In this document: one piece after another, positions 47,346-59,929 of the stretch
Numbering within the stretch: the first letter of the stretch is position 1
Layout: each line of letters opens with the position of its first letter
Origin: Labia minor
Lineage: Eukaryota; Arthropoda; Insecta; Dermaptera; Spongiphoridae
Length of the DNA stretch: 64,000 nucleotides
Assembly (NCBI GenBank): GCA_963082975.1
Contig: OY720345.1
Coordinates: 5,978,491-6,042,490 of the forward strand
Reading direction: 5' to 3'
Translations under genes and position numbers: made by a program
Notes under the pieces: model-generated
The model's database searches: none
Told to the model about the DNA's origin: nothing
What the model saw: only the letters and a program-made list of their open reading frames with translations

Positions 47346-48222
47346 TATTGGAATAAAGAGAAGGGATAAATGAAATTAAATTAATTAATTTTGTATAATT
47401 AAACTGTTCCTTGTAAATAAGGACACACAATACAATTGTAGGCTACTCGTATATACACGGTACACATTATATTTGCAATTCTCACATCATTAAATCTCAA
47501 AAGTGTTGTCCAATGGAAGACAAAGAACCCGAGTTGTGTGTTCTTGTTTAGTTTATATAAAACAACAACTACACCACCGTGTCCCTGAACTATGTTAGAT
47601 CTCGTATACAAAACTATAAACCACATTCAAAGAAACAAAGCAAGAGAGAATTTGGAGTTAATCACATTCGAAACATTCAATTAACAAGCCCTCCCATTTC
47701 TTTATAATTATACACATATTAATTCCAAATAATTATTAATGAATTTATTTAAAATTATTTTATAACAAAAAAATAAATAAATAAAAAGGAAACCATAAAT
47801 ATTGCAATTGTAAATACGCGTTATAGATATATTAAATATATAATAGTAAATTATTAAATTATTAATCCTATCACTTAATAATGATGAACCAATATAATAA
47901 AAGTTAATAATAATTATAATAATAATAATCACAATTTAGATAATTATTTTTTTTAACAGATGAATTAAGAATTGATTCATTTGTTTTTTATTATTATTAT
48001 TATTAATTTGTGAAAGATTCTTTATCATATTATAAATTTACCTAAATTAAACAAAAAAGAGGTTATTTTTAAATATTTAAATTTAATAATTAATTTAGTT
48101 CTCTGTCAAAATTTTAAAGAGAAAAAAAAGAAATATTTTAATGTACTAAAAATTAATAAAAATATATATAAAATATTTATAATAAATCAAGACAGCGACT
48201 TTTAATCTTTGGAAATGCGAGA

Positions 48223-48790
48223 ATAACATATCGTTCAATAAGTCCCGAGACTAACCCAGAGATGGTGGTAGTAGTACCAAAGAGGCCACGTTTCCATAGA
48301 GTGCAAACCTCTACATGAAACATGTAAAAATTTCATGTCGATCGGATCACAGATGGAAAAAAGGGTTTAGTTTTTGAAAGTTTATCTGTATTATGAGCGT
48401 TTTTTTTTTAATTGAAACACTAATTTTGAATGCGAAAGTAAAAAAAATTATTCAAAATATAGACCGTTGATTTCATTTTGACCACTTTTTGTCAATTTGG
48501 GAATATCACACTAATAGAAATGTTCGTCTTTTGAAGAAAACAAATCAATTTCGAATTCTTTGTAGTAATCAAAGTGCTGCTCAGTCAATTCGTGTCTCGT
48601 CGACGAAAACAAATGGTATTCGGAAGAGGCCAAGTCTGGTGAATACGGCGGATGAGGTAGCAGCTCCCAGCCAATTGCTTTGATTGTATTCTGAACAGGT
48701 TTTGCTTAGTGTACAGGTGCAATGTTGTGTAATAAAATTACGTTACCGTGTCTTTTTCTTAGAATGAAAACAAAAAATTTTTAACACAAT
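48223..48790 (-). mobile_element. mariner transposase C-terminal fragment
   Basis: On the - strand a single frame reads GNVILLHNIAPVH, then GWELLPHPPYSPDLA, then EYHLFSS and HELTEQHFDYYKE, and near its end PKLTKSGQNEINGLYFE. These correspond to the mariner C-terminal half (LLHDNARPHvAkpV; WeLLPHPPYSPDLAPSDYHLF; ..LPERWekVv.snGqYFE). The Asp of HDNARPH is replaced by Asn and the third acidic residue of SDYHLF by Glu, so it would be inactive; one stop lies after PVH. The outer end near 48230 has a CGTTCAATAAGTCCCGAGAC word consistent with a terminal repeat. The N-terminal half is not adjacent. Confidence 0.8.
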
Positions 48791-48799
48791 AAAAAAATA

Positions 48800-49910
48800 A
48801 GATATTGTGTGTTCAATGGCTTAATGTATATTGAATATTTTTGATAGATGTCATACCAACCAAACAAATAAAAAGGCTAATCCACAACAAATGTTCCCAA
48901 TCGACACATTTATATCTTAACGCTCACTTCATTCCGGTAGACCTGTTATATTATATTCTTGTTGTATATCTATATTTTATTGTAAGTGGAGGAAGAAGGG
49001 GGAACGCGATGTAAAATATGATTGAAAATTGTGCTACGAATACTGAAAGGTTGAATAACGGTAATTTAAGACATTACAACTTAATTACTGTAATTATGAC
49101 GATTTTTTAATTTTTTTGATTTCAAATAATGAGCGGAATAATGTTGTTGGAACATTTTCCTATTAATTTGTTTTTGAGTTTTTTCAAGTTTTTCTCTGTG
49201 GGTGAAATTACATTATTAGTTCAAATGGGAGGTTTTGCTAAATCCCTTAGATTTTTCAGTTAGATAAACGCTCCAACTATGAAAGTTGAAATCTAGAAAT
49301 GTAATGGACATGCTTTTGCTATTGCTTTGATTAAAGTAGAATTTTTCACTAATATTAAATTTAGTTTTTTTGGTTTCATTTTTTTGTTTTTTTTTTTTTT
49401 TGTTTTTATCTGTTTTTAAGTATTTCCTCGTATTTTTGGTAAAGAGCATTTATTATCTTTAGTTTGTTGTTCAAAAGTAGTTTATTTATAACTATTTTAT
49501 TAGTTTTCCTAACTTTCTAACTAAAATTAGTATGTCACTAGTGTAAAGAGCTCCCTGATCGAATACAAGTCTGAATCGGAAAGAGGTTCCATCTTGAAGA
49601 AATTCAACAATTAAGATAGAAGAGGTTTTAGAGTAGATCCATGTTTAGTAATTTAAATATTGTATCAGGTAAAAAATTCACTGACTTTTTTTTTAGTAAA
49701 ATTCAACTCATTCTTTTAATTTATTTAAATCAATTATTATTGGCAAAGTTTTGTCATTTTACAGGCAGAATCATGATGGGAGACAGTGCCTTTCTTATTT
49801 ATTTAATTTGAGTCGTTCTTTTACAATTGCCTGGCATAATCTATTTAACTGTTCACAGTAGAGTTGAAAAGTAATCGTGTGACTAGACTGTGAACAATTT
49901 TTTTTTTTTT
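48800..49910. other. Sequence between two mariner halves, unidentified
   Basis: About 1.1 kb separates the two mariner fragments, where about 300 bp would be expected in an intact element. A - strand stretch near 49550-49640 (around LQDGTSFRFRLVFDQG) is open for about 60 codons but I cannot place it. May be an inserted element or host intron. Confidence 0.4.
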
Positions 49911-49914
49911 TTTT

Positions 49915-50420
49915 TTTTGATGTTTTGCGAACTGTTGAGGTGGCTCACCATCTCTTGGCAACGTCCCAATTTTCATCACTCGTTATGAGGCGTGTCAGAA
50001 AAGGCTCGATTTCATTCTGTTTTAGCAGCGCATTGCTGATATTGATTCAATCTAAAATGTTTGAGGAACCCAAACATCTATTTTGTTTTTTGTAACCAGC
50101 TTTATCTAAAATCGTTTTGTGGTTAATTCCTAGTTCATTACCACAATATTGAAGCTACTAATATGCCTAGTATCTTGGTAGACTTTTTCAAAAAATTGCA
50201 TCAACTTTTTTGATGACCGAGCATTCAGAGCTCATCTTTCACATCAAAATTTCCAGAACGAAAACCATGAATGAATGAATTTCTTTTCAATCGTTTTTGA
50301 TAGAGTATCTTCACCGTAAAGTATAGAGCATACATTTTTTCATAAGAATGTAAAACCTACTTGCATTTGTCCTAATAATATTGTAAAATAACATATAGTG
50401 AATTTTTTTCATTATTTTTC
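49915..50420 (-). mobile_element. mariner transposase N-terminal fragment
   Basis: On the - strand text in changing frames gives CALYYGEDTLSK, SGNFDVKDE, ELTTKRF/INHKTIL, AGYKK and NEIEPFLTRLITSDENW. This follows the cecropia-group mariner order: helix-turn-helix region, WVPHEL linker remnant and the first catalytic Asp in LvTGDEkW (here TSDEN). Several frame shifts are present. It may belong to a different mariner lineage from the C-terminal half at 48223. Confidence 0.7.
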
Positions 50421-51725
50421 TCCATGGTTAAATGCAAATCATTTCCTAACTACTGGACCAATTTCGATGTTTTAACACTTAATCTATCGATCGAAGTATC
50501 ATCTTTCTAATGAACATTTAGAGGTTGGGCTACGATCTATATTTCTGGAGTAATTTTAATTTGTCTATAGAAAAAATTCCTCAAATTTTTTACCAGACCC
50601 ATTTTAAGTTCAAAATGTCCAATGTCTTTGTTATATCCAATGATTTCTTGTCAGTTTCTTTTTATAACGTAGACTTGTCTTAATATATGAACTGGTGATT
50701 TGGTGCGTTACGTGGAATGGTGTTTTGTCAAACCAATTTGATTATAAGGAGATTATTTTTAACCATTTCAAAATTATTCTTTCAGATTATTTGAAACAAA
50801 TTAATTAAATGTTAATTTGTATTATTTTATTCACATTTTTACTAACTATTTTAAAAATATTTAATTCTTATTATTCCATTAAACAATCTTAATAAGACTA
50901 AAATTTCTCAAATATTTTCTATTAAATTTTCTCTCAGTAATAACCTCTTTATTTTGTTAATTAAATTTTCTATACTTTGGTCAGTTTTCATTCTATAGGT
51001 AATTTTTTTTTCCGTTAAATTCTTCTGATAAATTCCCATAAGGAAATTAATTCTCTTTTATCTATTCATGTATGTACATCTTTTTTGAATAGCTTTAATT
51101 TGTTCAGTTTACCTTTGATAACATATTTTCCATGACGTATTGGTTTTTAAATTACACTTACACGTACAGAAAGATATCGTTCATAAAGTAAGTGTAATTT
51201 TATTGTTAGATTGTAATAAGTTTAATACAAGTACGAAATCATGGTGATACATGTAAGTAAGAATTATGATATCAAAAAAATATATTAAAATATTAATTTT
51301 ATTTTAAAGAATAAATAAATAAATAAATAAAATAGAATAAATAAATAAATAAATATACGAGATCACATCGTTAAATCATATAAAATTTCTATCTATGTAT
51401 TGATATACAATTTACTTTCATTATTAAAATTTATTAATACAATTGATTTTGAACTTTATTATAATTTGCGATTAAATTAATTATTAAGTATTAAATATTT
51501 ACAAGTTTATGGAATATTAAAATGGGTGTGAAATCAGATAATAGATAATATTTATTATACTATTGATGGTACTATTATGGATAAACTAAAATCATTTCAT
51601 TATATCTTTCATATTAAATTTATTTTATTCCCATAAAACAAAGAAAGATTTCATTGAAAATTTAAAAGGTAATGAAAAATGTTCAAATTCTTTTTTTATA
51701 TACACGTATTTAAAATATAGATATA

Positions 51726-52545
51726 CAGTAAAAGTCCTATAATCCGGCACGTTCGGGACCAGCTCGGTGCCGGACTACCGGAAATTCCGGATTATCGGGC
51801 GGTAATTATAAGAACAATTAGATTAATAATTATACTAAAAATATAGTAAGCAAATACATACCACAAAGTTTATTTTACATTTCATATAATGTATGTACAC
51901 GTACTGTAAAAAATATTACACTTTGATTTATAAAAGTCACGAATGTCTTTTTGTTTTCTTGACTTTTGGCGTTTAGTATAAAATTTATTTCTAATGATAT
52001 GGTAATCAATAATTTCTGAAACACTGTAGCTAGTCACAGTCGGCATTTAACAGGCCTTGAATAAAAGACCTTCTAGAAAAGCATTTAAAATTTTGAATAA
52101 CCCCTTGGTCCATGGGTTGAATCCAAGATTTTATGTTAAGTGGGAGCAGAGAGTAGCAACAATATTCCCAGAAACTAACTCATCTACTGGCAGGTGGGCT
52201 TTGCAATTGTCCAAAAGAAGGATGGCTTTAGTTTCTTCTGGTAGACCAAGGCTTTTGAATGATTCCTTGACCTCAGGCACAAAGTGGTGAAAAACACAGT
52301 CTTTAAAGAGGACGCAGTCACCCACGCATTTGATTGAGCATCGTATTGGACAGGCAAATGTGCATTCTTAAAAGCCCTGGGTTTTGAAAATTTACCTATC
52401 ACAAAAGTGGAATAGCTCTCGAGCGTTTTTATTTGCTTTAAAGACACACTTTTGGAGAAAACCAAAATTTTTACAATTTTCCGGAGCGATGCCGGACTAT
52501 CGGGCATTCCGGACTGTTGGATGCCGGACTAATGGACTTTTACTG
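51726..52545 (-). mobile_element. Tigger/pogo-like DNA transposon, 820 bp, ends intact
   Basis: CAGTAAAAGTCC and GGACTTTTACTG form a perfect 12-bp inverted repeat. It extends as TA(T/G)(A/T)(A/G)TCCGGCA, with further TCCGG repeats inside both ends. TA target duplications lie at 51724-51725 and 52546-52547. The - strand carries parts of a pogo/Jerky-type DDE transposase: [13 protein letters not shown] and, in another frame, [16 protein letters not shown] and [12 protein letters not shown], where LLDN carries a catalytic Asp. Then, after a stop, comes NPWTKGL (from the PMDQGVI region). The helix-turn-helix domains are absent, so this is an internally deleted, non-autonomous copy with about two frame breaks. 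Confidence 0.88.
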
Positions 52546-52573
52546 TACTGAAAAATATTTTAATACTATACTA

Positions 52574-52814
52574 CAGTGATTCCCAAACTGTGAGCCGCGA
52601 AAAAATTTTCTAATACTTGAAATTTTTGGTTCTAAAAAAAAAAGGTAAGATGATTTTGCGATGCTCTGAAACATTTCCGATGGAGGAAGAAAAGTTTTCC
52701 AATCAATTTTTCAAGAGAGTAAAAATTTATATAAAAATCGTATGTATTAAGGGAGCCTCGGAAAAAATCGGATTATTTAGGGAGCCACAAACCAAAAAAG
52801 TTTGGGAGCCTCTG
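52574..52814. mobile_element. hAT MITE, 241 bp, perfect 8-bp duplication
   Basis: Terminal inverted repeats CAGTGATTCCCAAACT and AGTTTGGGAGCCTCTG; exact direct repeat CTATACTA at 52566-52573 and 52815-52822. GGGAGCC words near the right end. No transposase. It lies only 29 bp from the Tigger element. Confidence 0.88.
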
Positions 52815-53073
52815 CTATACTATATTTAATATTTTACTTGCAAAGTTATAGTTTATTTTTTTCACTTTATGTCAATTAAAGATAGTTTTATATTATATCC
52901 GATTCATTTAACAATTTTGATATCTTATATTTACAAAAGTTTTCCAGAAAGAGTGAGTTGTGTTTAAAAAGGATAATAATTTAAAAAACAAAAATTTTAT
53001 ATAAAGTTATTGATTAAAAAACTAAATCAAGAATCGAAAATTATATGAATATATATATATATATATATATATA

Positions 53074-53618
53074 TGTTGGTTTAGGTTTCCGTGAATGTTA
53101 TTGTTATTATTATTATCAGATTTATCAGGGATATAATCACGTATTTTTGTGAGATTGTTTTCTCGACGTTTCGGCACCCATTTTGGCGCCATTTTCAAGA
53201 GATTATTTAGGTGGGAATATTTTTGGGATTCTGGGTCTTAGTCTGTGTGACCAAGGGTTAATATCGGGATTTTGGGTTGATAGGTTGGGTGGTTTTGTAC
53301 TCACTGCGTTGCTGTAGAGCTCCGAAGAATCCTGGGCAATGAGTTGGCCTCGGACTGTTGTCCAGTGCGGACGTGTGCCGGTCTCAGGTCACCCTATTTT
53401 TTTGCTTTTATGTCTTAACATTATCCTCGTAACTTATATTTTAAAATGCCGTAGTAGCCTAAGCAACCTTCTCGTTTTTATCGCTAGATTTCAGCACATG
53501 TACTACTCTGGATTTCATGATTTAATAGAAATCTAAAACGCCAAACCGCATAAAAGTTAAAAAGTGAAAAATGTGGGTTAGGCCGTTCTCTGGCGCTGAA
53601 GGCCTCATATACAAGGTG
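53074..53618. mobile_element. Penelope-like element terminal fragment
   Basis: TGTTGGTTTAGGTTTCCGTG, the TATCAGGGATATAATCACGT phrase and CGACGTTTCGGCACCCATTT match the dimer at 34194-34536 and continue about 250 bp further (to CATATACAAGGTG). This is interpreted as the terminal part of a Penelope-like element. No complete RT or GIY-YIG frame is seen. Confidence 0.6.
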
Positions 53619-55180
53619 TTAATATATATATATATTTTTTTAATGAACTATCTGTAATTAATATCACTTTATCAAATATAGATGGTTTAAGTATAACAAA
53701 TATAATACTATTAAATTTATCATATTTTAAAATAGTAAACAAATTTTAAAAAACAACTTTTTTTACATTTTAATAAAAATTAAACTAGTAATTTTCTTGA
53801 TTCAAGATTCTTAAGATGGAATGAAAGTATTGATATGTTCTTTATTTATTTAATTATTTTTACATAAAAATTATTATTATAAATAATATTTGCCAGATAT
53901 TTTCTTCCTAGAATATACTCGTATGATCAGTCCTCTATATCATAAATATTTGCTGGATCTTCTTCTTTTATTTTTGATAAAGAAAATATTCTAATGATTA
54001 TATATTAATAAATTTTCCTGTGCTCAAACCAGATGACAGTTTATAATAAGTAAACTATTTCTTAAAAAAAAAGTTTCTACCAAGTGTTTTTCTTCTACTT
54101 ACAAACTATTTTATGGTTTTTAAACATAAATAAAATATATATTATTTTTGTCTTTATTAATAATTCAAATTGCTTTTGAAAGTCTCAAGGGTTTATCCAA
54201 CAACAACAACAACAACAACAACAAAAAAAAAACAATTATAAATATTGAATATATATACATATACCAAAGACGAATGATAATTTAGATGATATTTTCTAAG
54301 ACTAAAATTTGTCTCATTAGGAAATAAAGCCTTCTTAACCCTTCTACTCTCTCCTTCATTTGTTGAAGTTGTTTCCAACCCCTCTAGATAAATTAATTGC
54401 TTAGACTGCCTAATTAGTAATGATTAATGTCACTCATTTTGAAAGTATTATATTATTCTTTACCTTAAAAAAAAACTAGAATAAAAAAAAAATTGAATAT
54501 ATGATGGATTAAAAACAAAAAAAAAAAGAATTTATATTCCATTTTTGAAAATAATTAATTTAATAAAAAAATGGTATAAAATAATTTGAAAATAAACTTG
54601 GTCAATTAAAATTCTAATAAAGAGTTGGTAGATTTTTTTTTTTTGGCTCAACATAGAAAAGAGATGGAAAGAGTAGGAGTAGGAATAGAGGAAATATTCA
54701 AGCGAACAACTGTTGTTGAGATTTTAGAAATGTTTTTTAATAAAATTTAATGAATGAAGAACATCTGACACCAAACAACATTTTGATAAATAAAAGTTAT
54801 TCATAATTAAAAATATTCATACAAATCAAGTTAGAATAGACCATTCTTTGTTTATGTTTTATTTATTTAATTATTTGTTTTTTTAAACAAAGCATTAAAA
54901 TATGAAAATGTATTAATTCGAATGAAAAATTGTTAAATATGTATTTTTAGATTTTATTATATTATTAATGTCTAAAATTATAATATAAAATTCTAAAGAT
55001 TAAGTAAACGTGAATTATTTTTATAAGCACTAATAGAGAGACGGAAACAGAGAAATAAAAAATTTATGATAAGAAATCTACAATACAAAAAGTCTATTTG
55101 TTAGATGTTATTAATATAAATATTAAATTCATTTTGTAATAAGTTAAATTAACATTTATTAATGTATTTACAGCAGATAT

Positions 55181-55946
55181 TGTTTCGTCGAAAACTAGTC
55201 CTTAAGCCTAATTCTCGTGCTTCAGTTTTAAACCCTTTTTTTTGTTTACTGTAAAATAAATGTTTGGAGAAGGATTAGATATGAATAGGTATTATTAAAT
55301 AATTATACTCAATTTGGGGTGTATATTGAAGAATTTATTAGCCCCAAGAAGGGAGAAAACCTTAGTATAACTAAGGAAAAAACTCCCTGAAGATTATTCC
55401 GTTGATGAAAGCTATATGCATACGTAAAGGAGTGTGTTTGTTATAAATGTTAATTGTATATAGTAATGATCAAGAGGTTTGATATATGATAATAGCCAAT
55501 AGGCCTGATATAAATTCATTGAATGATCGTTCGTAATGGCGTCACAGTAAGTTGAGCCAGCGTTGAGCGAATCATTCGTATATATATATTAAATAAATAC
55601 CTTTCGATTTGGAATATGTTATATTATAATACATTACGATTATACAATCCTGATGTACATGTTGAAATGTGAATATTGAAGAAAGAATAATTAATCCAAT
55701 TCGTTGTGTAGAGAAACGTGTTGTCTTTTAGCTGTTGTCTTGCCGGCCAACCTCAAGCATGCATCCAATATGTCTCCCAGCCCATCCACGCCAAGCTAAT
55801 TTCCATCCCTCTCAGCATATACGAATCATAGCGAGCCTATCCGAACCAACCCGAACCCTCAACAGTTACCTTAGTCTCATAATTCAAAAAACGTAGAATA
55901 ATATTAATAGAAAATTATTAAGTGAAATTTAGATTTTGCTTAAACA
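55181..55946 (-). repeat. 3' LTR of the BEL/Pao element
   Basis: 766 bp, TGTT..AACA on the + strand; no difference from the partner at 59930-60695 found by eye. Preceded by GATAT at 55176-55180. Confidence 0.9.
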
Positions 55947-58367
55947 CACTCCCCCCGTTGCGAATCAATGAGCAAGATATATGTATAGTGATTACAATAG
56001 AATGGACAATGGTTTAGAATGTTAACAACAAGTATTGATGAATGAATTGTTAAAAAACATAGCAAAGTGATGTTTTCGTTTGAAAATCCCTTGCGACTCG
56101 AGATATTCCATCATCTGCAGGAAGGACGTCGACGATGATCTGATTGATCTCGAGTTTACCTTGAGAACATTGCCATTTTTGACTAGTTTGAAGTTCGTGT
56201 AGATATTCTAAATACCATCGTTTCCAGAGTTACTGTGTGGCCTTAGTAATTAATTGTCATATGTTGAGACGATAATCTGGAACATCAGAGATATTATTTT
56301 CGGGAAGTATCGTGAGAGATTAGAATGTGAGCAAGAGTTAATACAATAAGATCATTAGGATCGTTAGATAATGAAGACAAGAGGTGAGAATTGAATATAG
56401 ATTCTATATGTATAGCAAGTTAGTTAAGTTTTTCAAAAGTTAATAATTGATCTTTCACCACTCGTTTTGAAATGATGTTTAAAGGATTTCATTTCAGCTT
56501 CCCAAATGCCACTACAATGAGGAGATAAGGGTGGATTAAATCGCCAAGTAATACTTTTTTCCAAGGCAAAATCATTGACAATGCCTTGATGGGATTTAGA
56601 TGAGAACAATATATAGTGCTCACGTGATTGATTGTTTGCACCTATGAAATTTGTACCATTTTCAGGATACACGTGAGATGGGACACCTCGTCGACCAATG
56701 AACCGTACAAATGCATCCTAAAAACCGTTAATTGTTAGATCACTCAGTATTTCGAGATGTACGGCCTTTGTAGCCATGCAGATGAAGAGACATCCATATA
56801 AAAAACTCTGTTCGATTACGGAATTTTCATTCCTTGATGTACAGGAGACCGAAGTAATCGACAGCCACATGAGAAAATGCAGCTGACTCGGTGACCCGAG
56901 CAGAAGGTAAATCTACCATCTTTCCATGCAATAACACTGTTCTGTATCGAAGACAATCAATGCATCATCGAATGATTCGTCGAACTGGACCCTTACCATT
57001 CAGAGTCCAAAGTCTCTGACGAAGATTGGATAGAGAAATTTGGATTCCGGCATGAGATGTGTATTTGTGTATATCACGGATAATCAAATCGGTCACGTGA
57101 CGATGAGAAGGTGAGAGAGATAGAGGTTTTTTTCTTTTCGTGAATGAGAGTGCGGCATGTTTTAAATGCCATCCAACTATTAAAACACGTTGTTTGTCAA
57201 TTGATTAATATCAACACGCAGTCGAAGAATTTCAGCCAGAGAATTGGTTCCAGTTAAGAGATCGTCTACATAAAGATCCCTTTTTTAGAATTTCGAAAGT
57301 TCTAGAAGAGTTATGAGCTTGGTCATCAACAAACTGATTAACAGTTCGAATAGCAAGGAAGTATGGAGCAGAGACTCCAAAGATAATTCTCTGAAGATCA
57401 AAGATATTGATAACATTATTATGATAATATAGAATCCTTTGAAACTTACGATGGTTGGATTTGTCAATACATCTGAGCGATGTCTGAAGTCATAACATAG
57501 ATGTAAGATCGAAAACGTAGCAGCATAGTGAATGGACCATCTTGGATAGTAGGACCAATCAATAGAACCTCATTCAATGAGATACCTTTCTCTTATTTGG
57601 CAGAAGCAATCGAACACGACCCGCACCTTAGTAGTAGTGCTGGAGGTTTTGATTACTAGATGATGAGGCATGTAATATCCTGGCTCTGGGACATCGGGAA
57701 CATATATCATATGGCCCATATCAATATTTTCTTGCATTACCTTGCAATATTCATTTTTTAATTGTGAGTTAGCATTCAATCTCCTCTGTAAAGATAAAAA
57801 TTGTCGATAAGCTTGATTTCTAGATTATTTATATGGAATGACAATTTAACAATATATTGACCATATGGATTGCGAGTAGTGTGAATTTGATAATAAGTTT
57901 CACATATGAAATCATCTAAAGATCTAGAGCTCCTTTGATTTGTGTTTTCAATTTCCATAAATTGAGTTAATTGATTTGACAGATCAGTCAGTTGACAGGA
58001 CACAGGTTGTGTTTTTTTGCAAAATTCAATAACAATCATGTGTCGAAAGATTGATCTGTCCAATGGATAGAAGAGAGAAACTTGTTCCTGAGCCAATAAG
58101 AATATCTATTGACCGTGGTAAATGGAATTGTGGATCAGTTAATTTAAAGTTTCGTAGGAGCGTTAACATGTCACGTGGAAAAACTTGACTGGTACTCAGA
58201 TCAGCAATTTGATTAACTGTCAAGAAGGATAGTGATCTTTAGAATTTATTATTCATGGATTTGCCCTTTATTTGTATTAGATTTTTTGAGAAAGTTTGCA
58301 TTCCATTAATTACTCCTATAGGAATAGAACATGTTTAATTATCAACGCTTTAGTGGTTGTTTTTATT

Positions 58368-58589
58368 TACAATGGAACCCCGCAAACCAAACCACACACC
58401 GACACCCGCCATCGCGAATCCATCCAAGGAACACAAGCACACACACAGCGCCCCGACCGCCACCCCCTTGATCGCCACCAGGCGACCGCGGGGGCGGCAG
58501 CCGAGGCGCCGCGCGCACGCCCGCATCCCCCGAACAAACCCACAACAACAAGCATCAATACGCGGTCCAATCCACAAAATTCCACTATA
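58368..58589 (-). repeat. GC-rich palindrome inside the BEL/Pao element, all transitions one way
   Basis: Arms 58368-58476 and 58481-58589 pair around a 4-base loop. Of 109 pairs I count 56 Watson-Crick, 51 G.T when read on the - strand (A.C on the +) and 2 true mismatches (58468-58469 against 58488-58489). TA sits at each end, suggesting the palindrome began as a TA-flanked fold-back MITE inserted in the retroelement. The G.T pairs fall in both arms (26 G in one, 25 in the other). The - strand is the retroelement's RNA sense, so its transcript would form one long duplex with wobble pairs. The pattern is consistent with heavy A-to-I editing before reverse transcription; see findings. Short frames on both strands here are shadows of its GC-rich composition. 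Confidence 0.85.
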
Positions 58590-59090
58590 GAACGTGTTTG
58601 TTTGGGGATTTAAAATTTATGTGTTAACGATTCAATAATGAAATTGGCAGTCGCACAGGTATCGTGCACTGATTGAGCTGGTATGAAATTACCTGATGAA
58701 TCCTGCATCATTATAATGGCACTCACCATTAATTGGAATCTGGGATGTTTAAGATAAATCGCGCGTGAGATTGTGTGTGACTAATCATCTAGACGTATCA
58801 TTATGAGATATTGTTAAATGATGGGTAGTGTTTTGAGGATTTTATAAACATCATGCGTTGATCAATCGAGAGAGAGTTGAAAGTTAGACACTTAAAAGGT
58901 GTATGATAGCCAGGAAGTTGGGTGTAATAAATGAATAGTCAAGTAGGTTCACAATGAATGAATTTGTGTAATGTATATGATTAAATATCGGAAAAAGGAA
59001 GATACTAATTATATGAATAAATTAGTGATATGTATTGTAAAAAGTATCTCATGAAAAGTTTACTAATTATAAAAATTAATTAGTATGATA

Positions 59091-59563
59091 TGTATGGAGA
59101 CCATGAGGAGATAGATGTACCATAACCGAATGGATTTAATGAACATATCGTTCGATTCGTAGAATAGCCATGAGGATATAGACATACTATAACCGAATGG
59201 ATTTAATGAACATATCGTTCGATTCGTAGAATAGCCATGAGGATATAGATACACCATAACCGAATGGATTTGATGAACATATCGTTCGATTCGTAGAATA
59301 GCCATGAGGATATAGATATACTATAACCGAATGGATTTAATGAACATATCGTTCGATTCGTAGAATAGCCATGAGGATATAGATATACTATAACCGAATG
59401 GATTTAATGAACATATCGTTCGATTCGTAGAATAGCCATGAGGATATAGATGTACTATAACCGAATGGATTTAATGAACATATCGTTCGATTCGTAGAAT
59501 AGCCATGAGGATATAGATATACTATAACCGAATGGATTTAATGAACATATCGTTCGATACGTA
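59091..59563. repeat. 67-bp tandem array, about 7 copies, in the BEL/Pao leader region
   Basis: Units begin with ATAACCGAATGG at 59122, 59189, 59256, 59323, 59390, 59457 and 59524, exactly 67 bp apart and nearly identical. The last is cut off at 59563 and a partial unit precedes the first. Variation is concentrated in the ATAGAYRYACY junction. 67 is not a multiple of three, so it is not a coding repeat. Flanks contain TACTAATTAT/ATTAGTA inverted words. Confidence 0.9.
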
Positions 59564-59929
59564 AATACTAATTATATAGATAAAATTAGTATAATGTATA
59601 TGAATAAAATTGATACAATACATATATTTACGTATTGTACCCTTGAGAGTTCTATAAAGAAGGTTTTGTTAACTTTGCAAATTGCAAAATTGCTATTTCT
59701 TGTTTAATTCTGAAATGTTTTAATAACCATAGTTACTATAGTATTTCTTGTATAATTTTGATAATAATAAGTAAAGCGTTGTTAATAAGTTAAATTTGTA
59801 ACTTATCTTAATTTGATTGCGTTTCACGATGTTGATGGAGATCAGGCACTGATTTAGAAATGTTTTTCAATTTTTAATCTCGTTGTATGTAGATATTATC
59901 AGTCCATAACCTCACCAGGAGGCACCATT

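Noticed and set aside
49216-49449. 77-codon Lys-rich - strand frame
   Set aside because: Driven by a T-rich run; no domain, though the neighbouring sequence remains unidentified.
58370-58587. C-to-T (cytosine deamination) as the cause of the one-way transitions in the palindrome
   Set aside because: It would require original arms of about 86% GC inside an AT-rich element; A-to-G gives about 38%. Not excluded, but less likely.
58296-58613. Several overlapping 60-105-codon frames on both strands in GC-rich DNA
   Set aside because: They coincide with the palindrome at 58368-58589 and arise from its stop-poor GC-rich composition; low-complexity peptides, no domain.
59091-59563. CRISPR-like array
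   Set aside because: Units are contiguous 67-bp repeats without unique spacers, inside a eukaryotic LTR element; it is a minisatellite. The frame at 59063-59305 simply reads through it.
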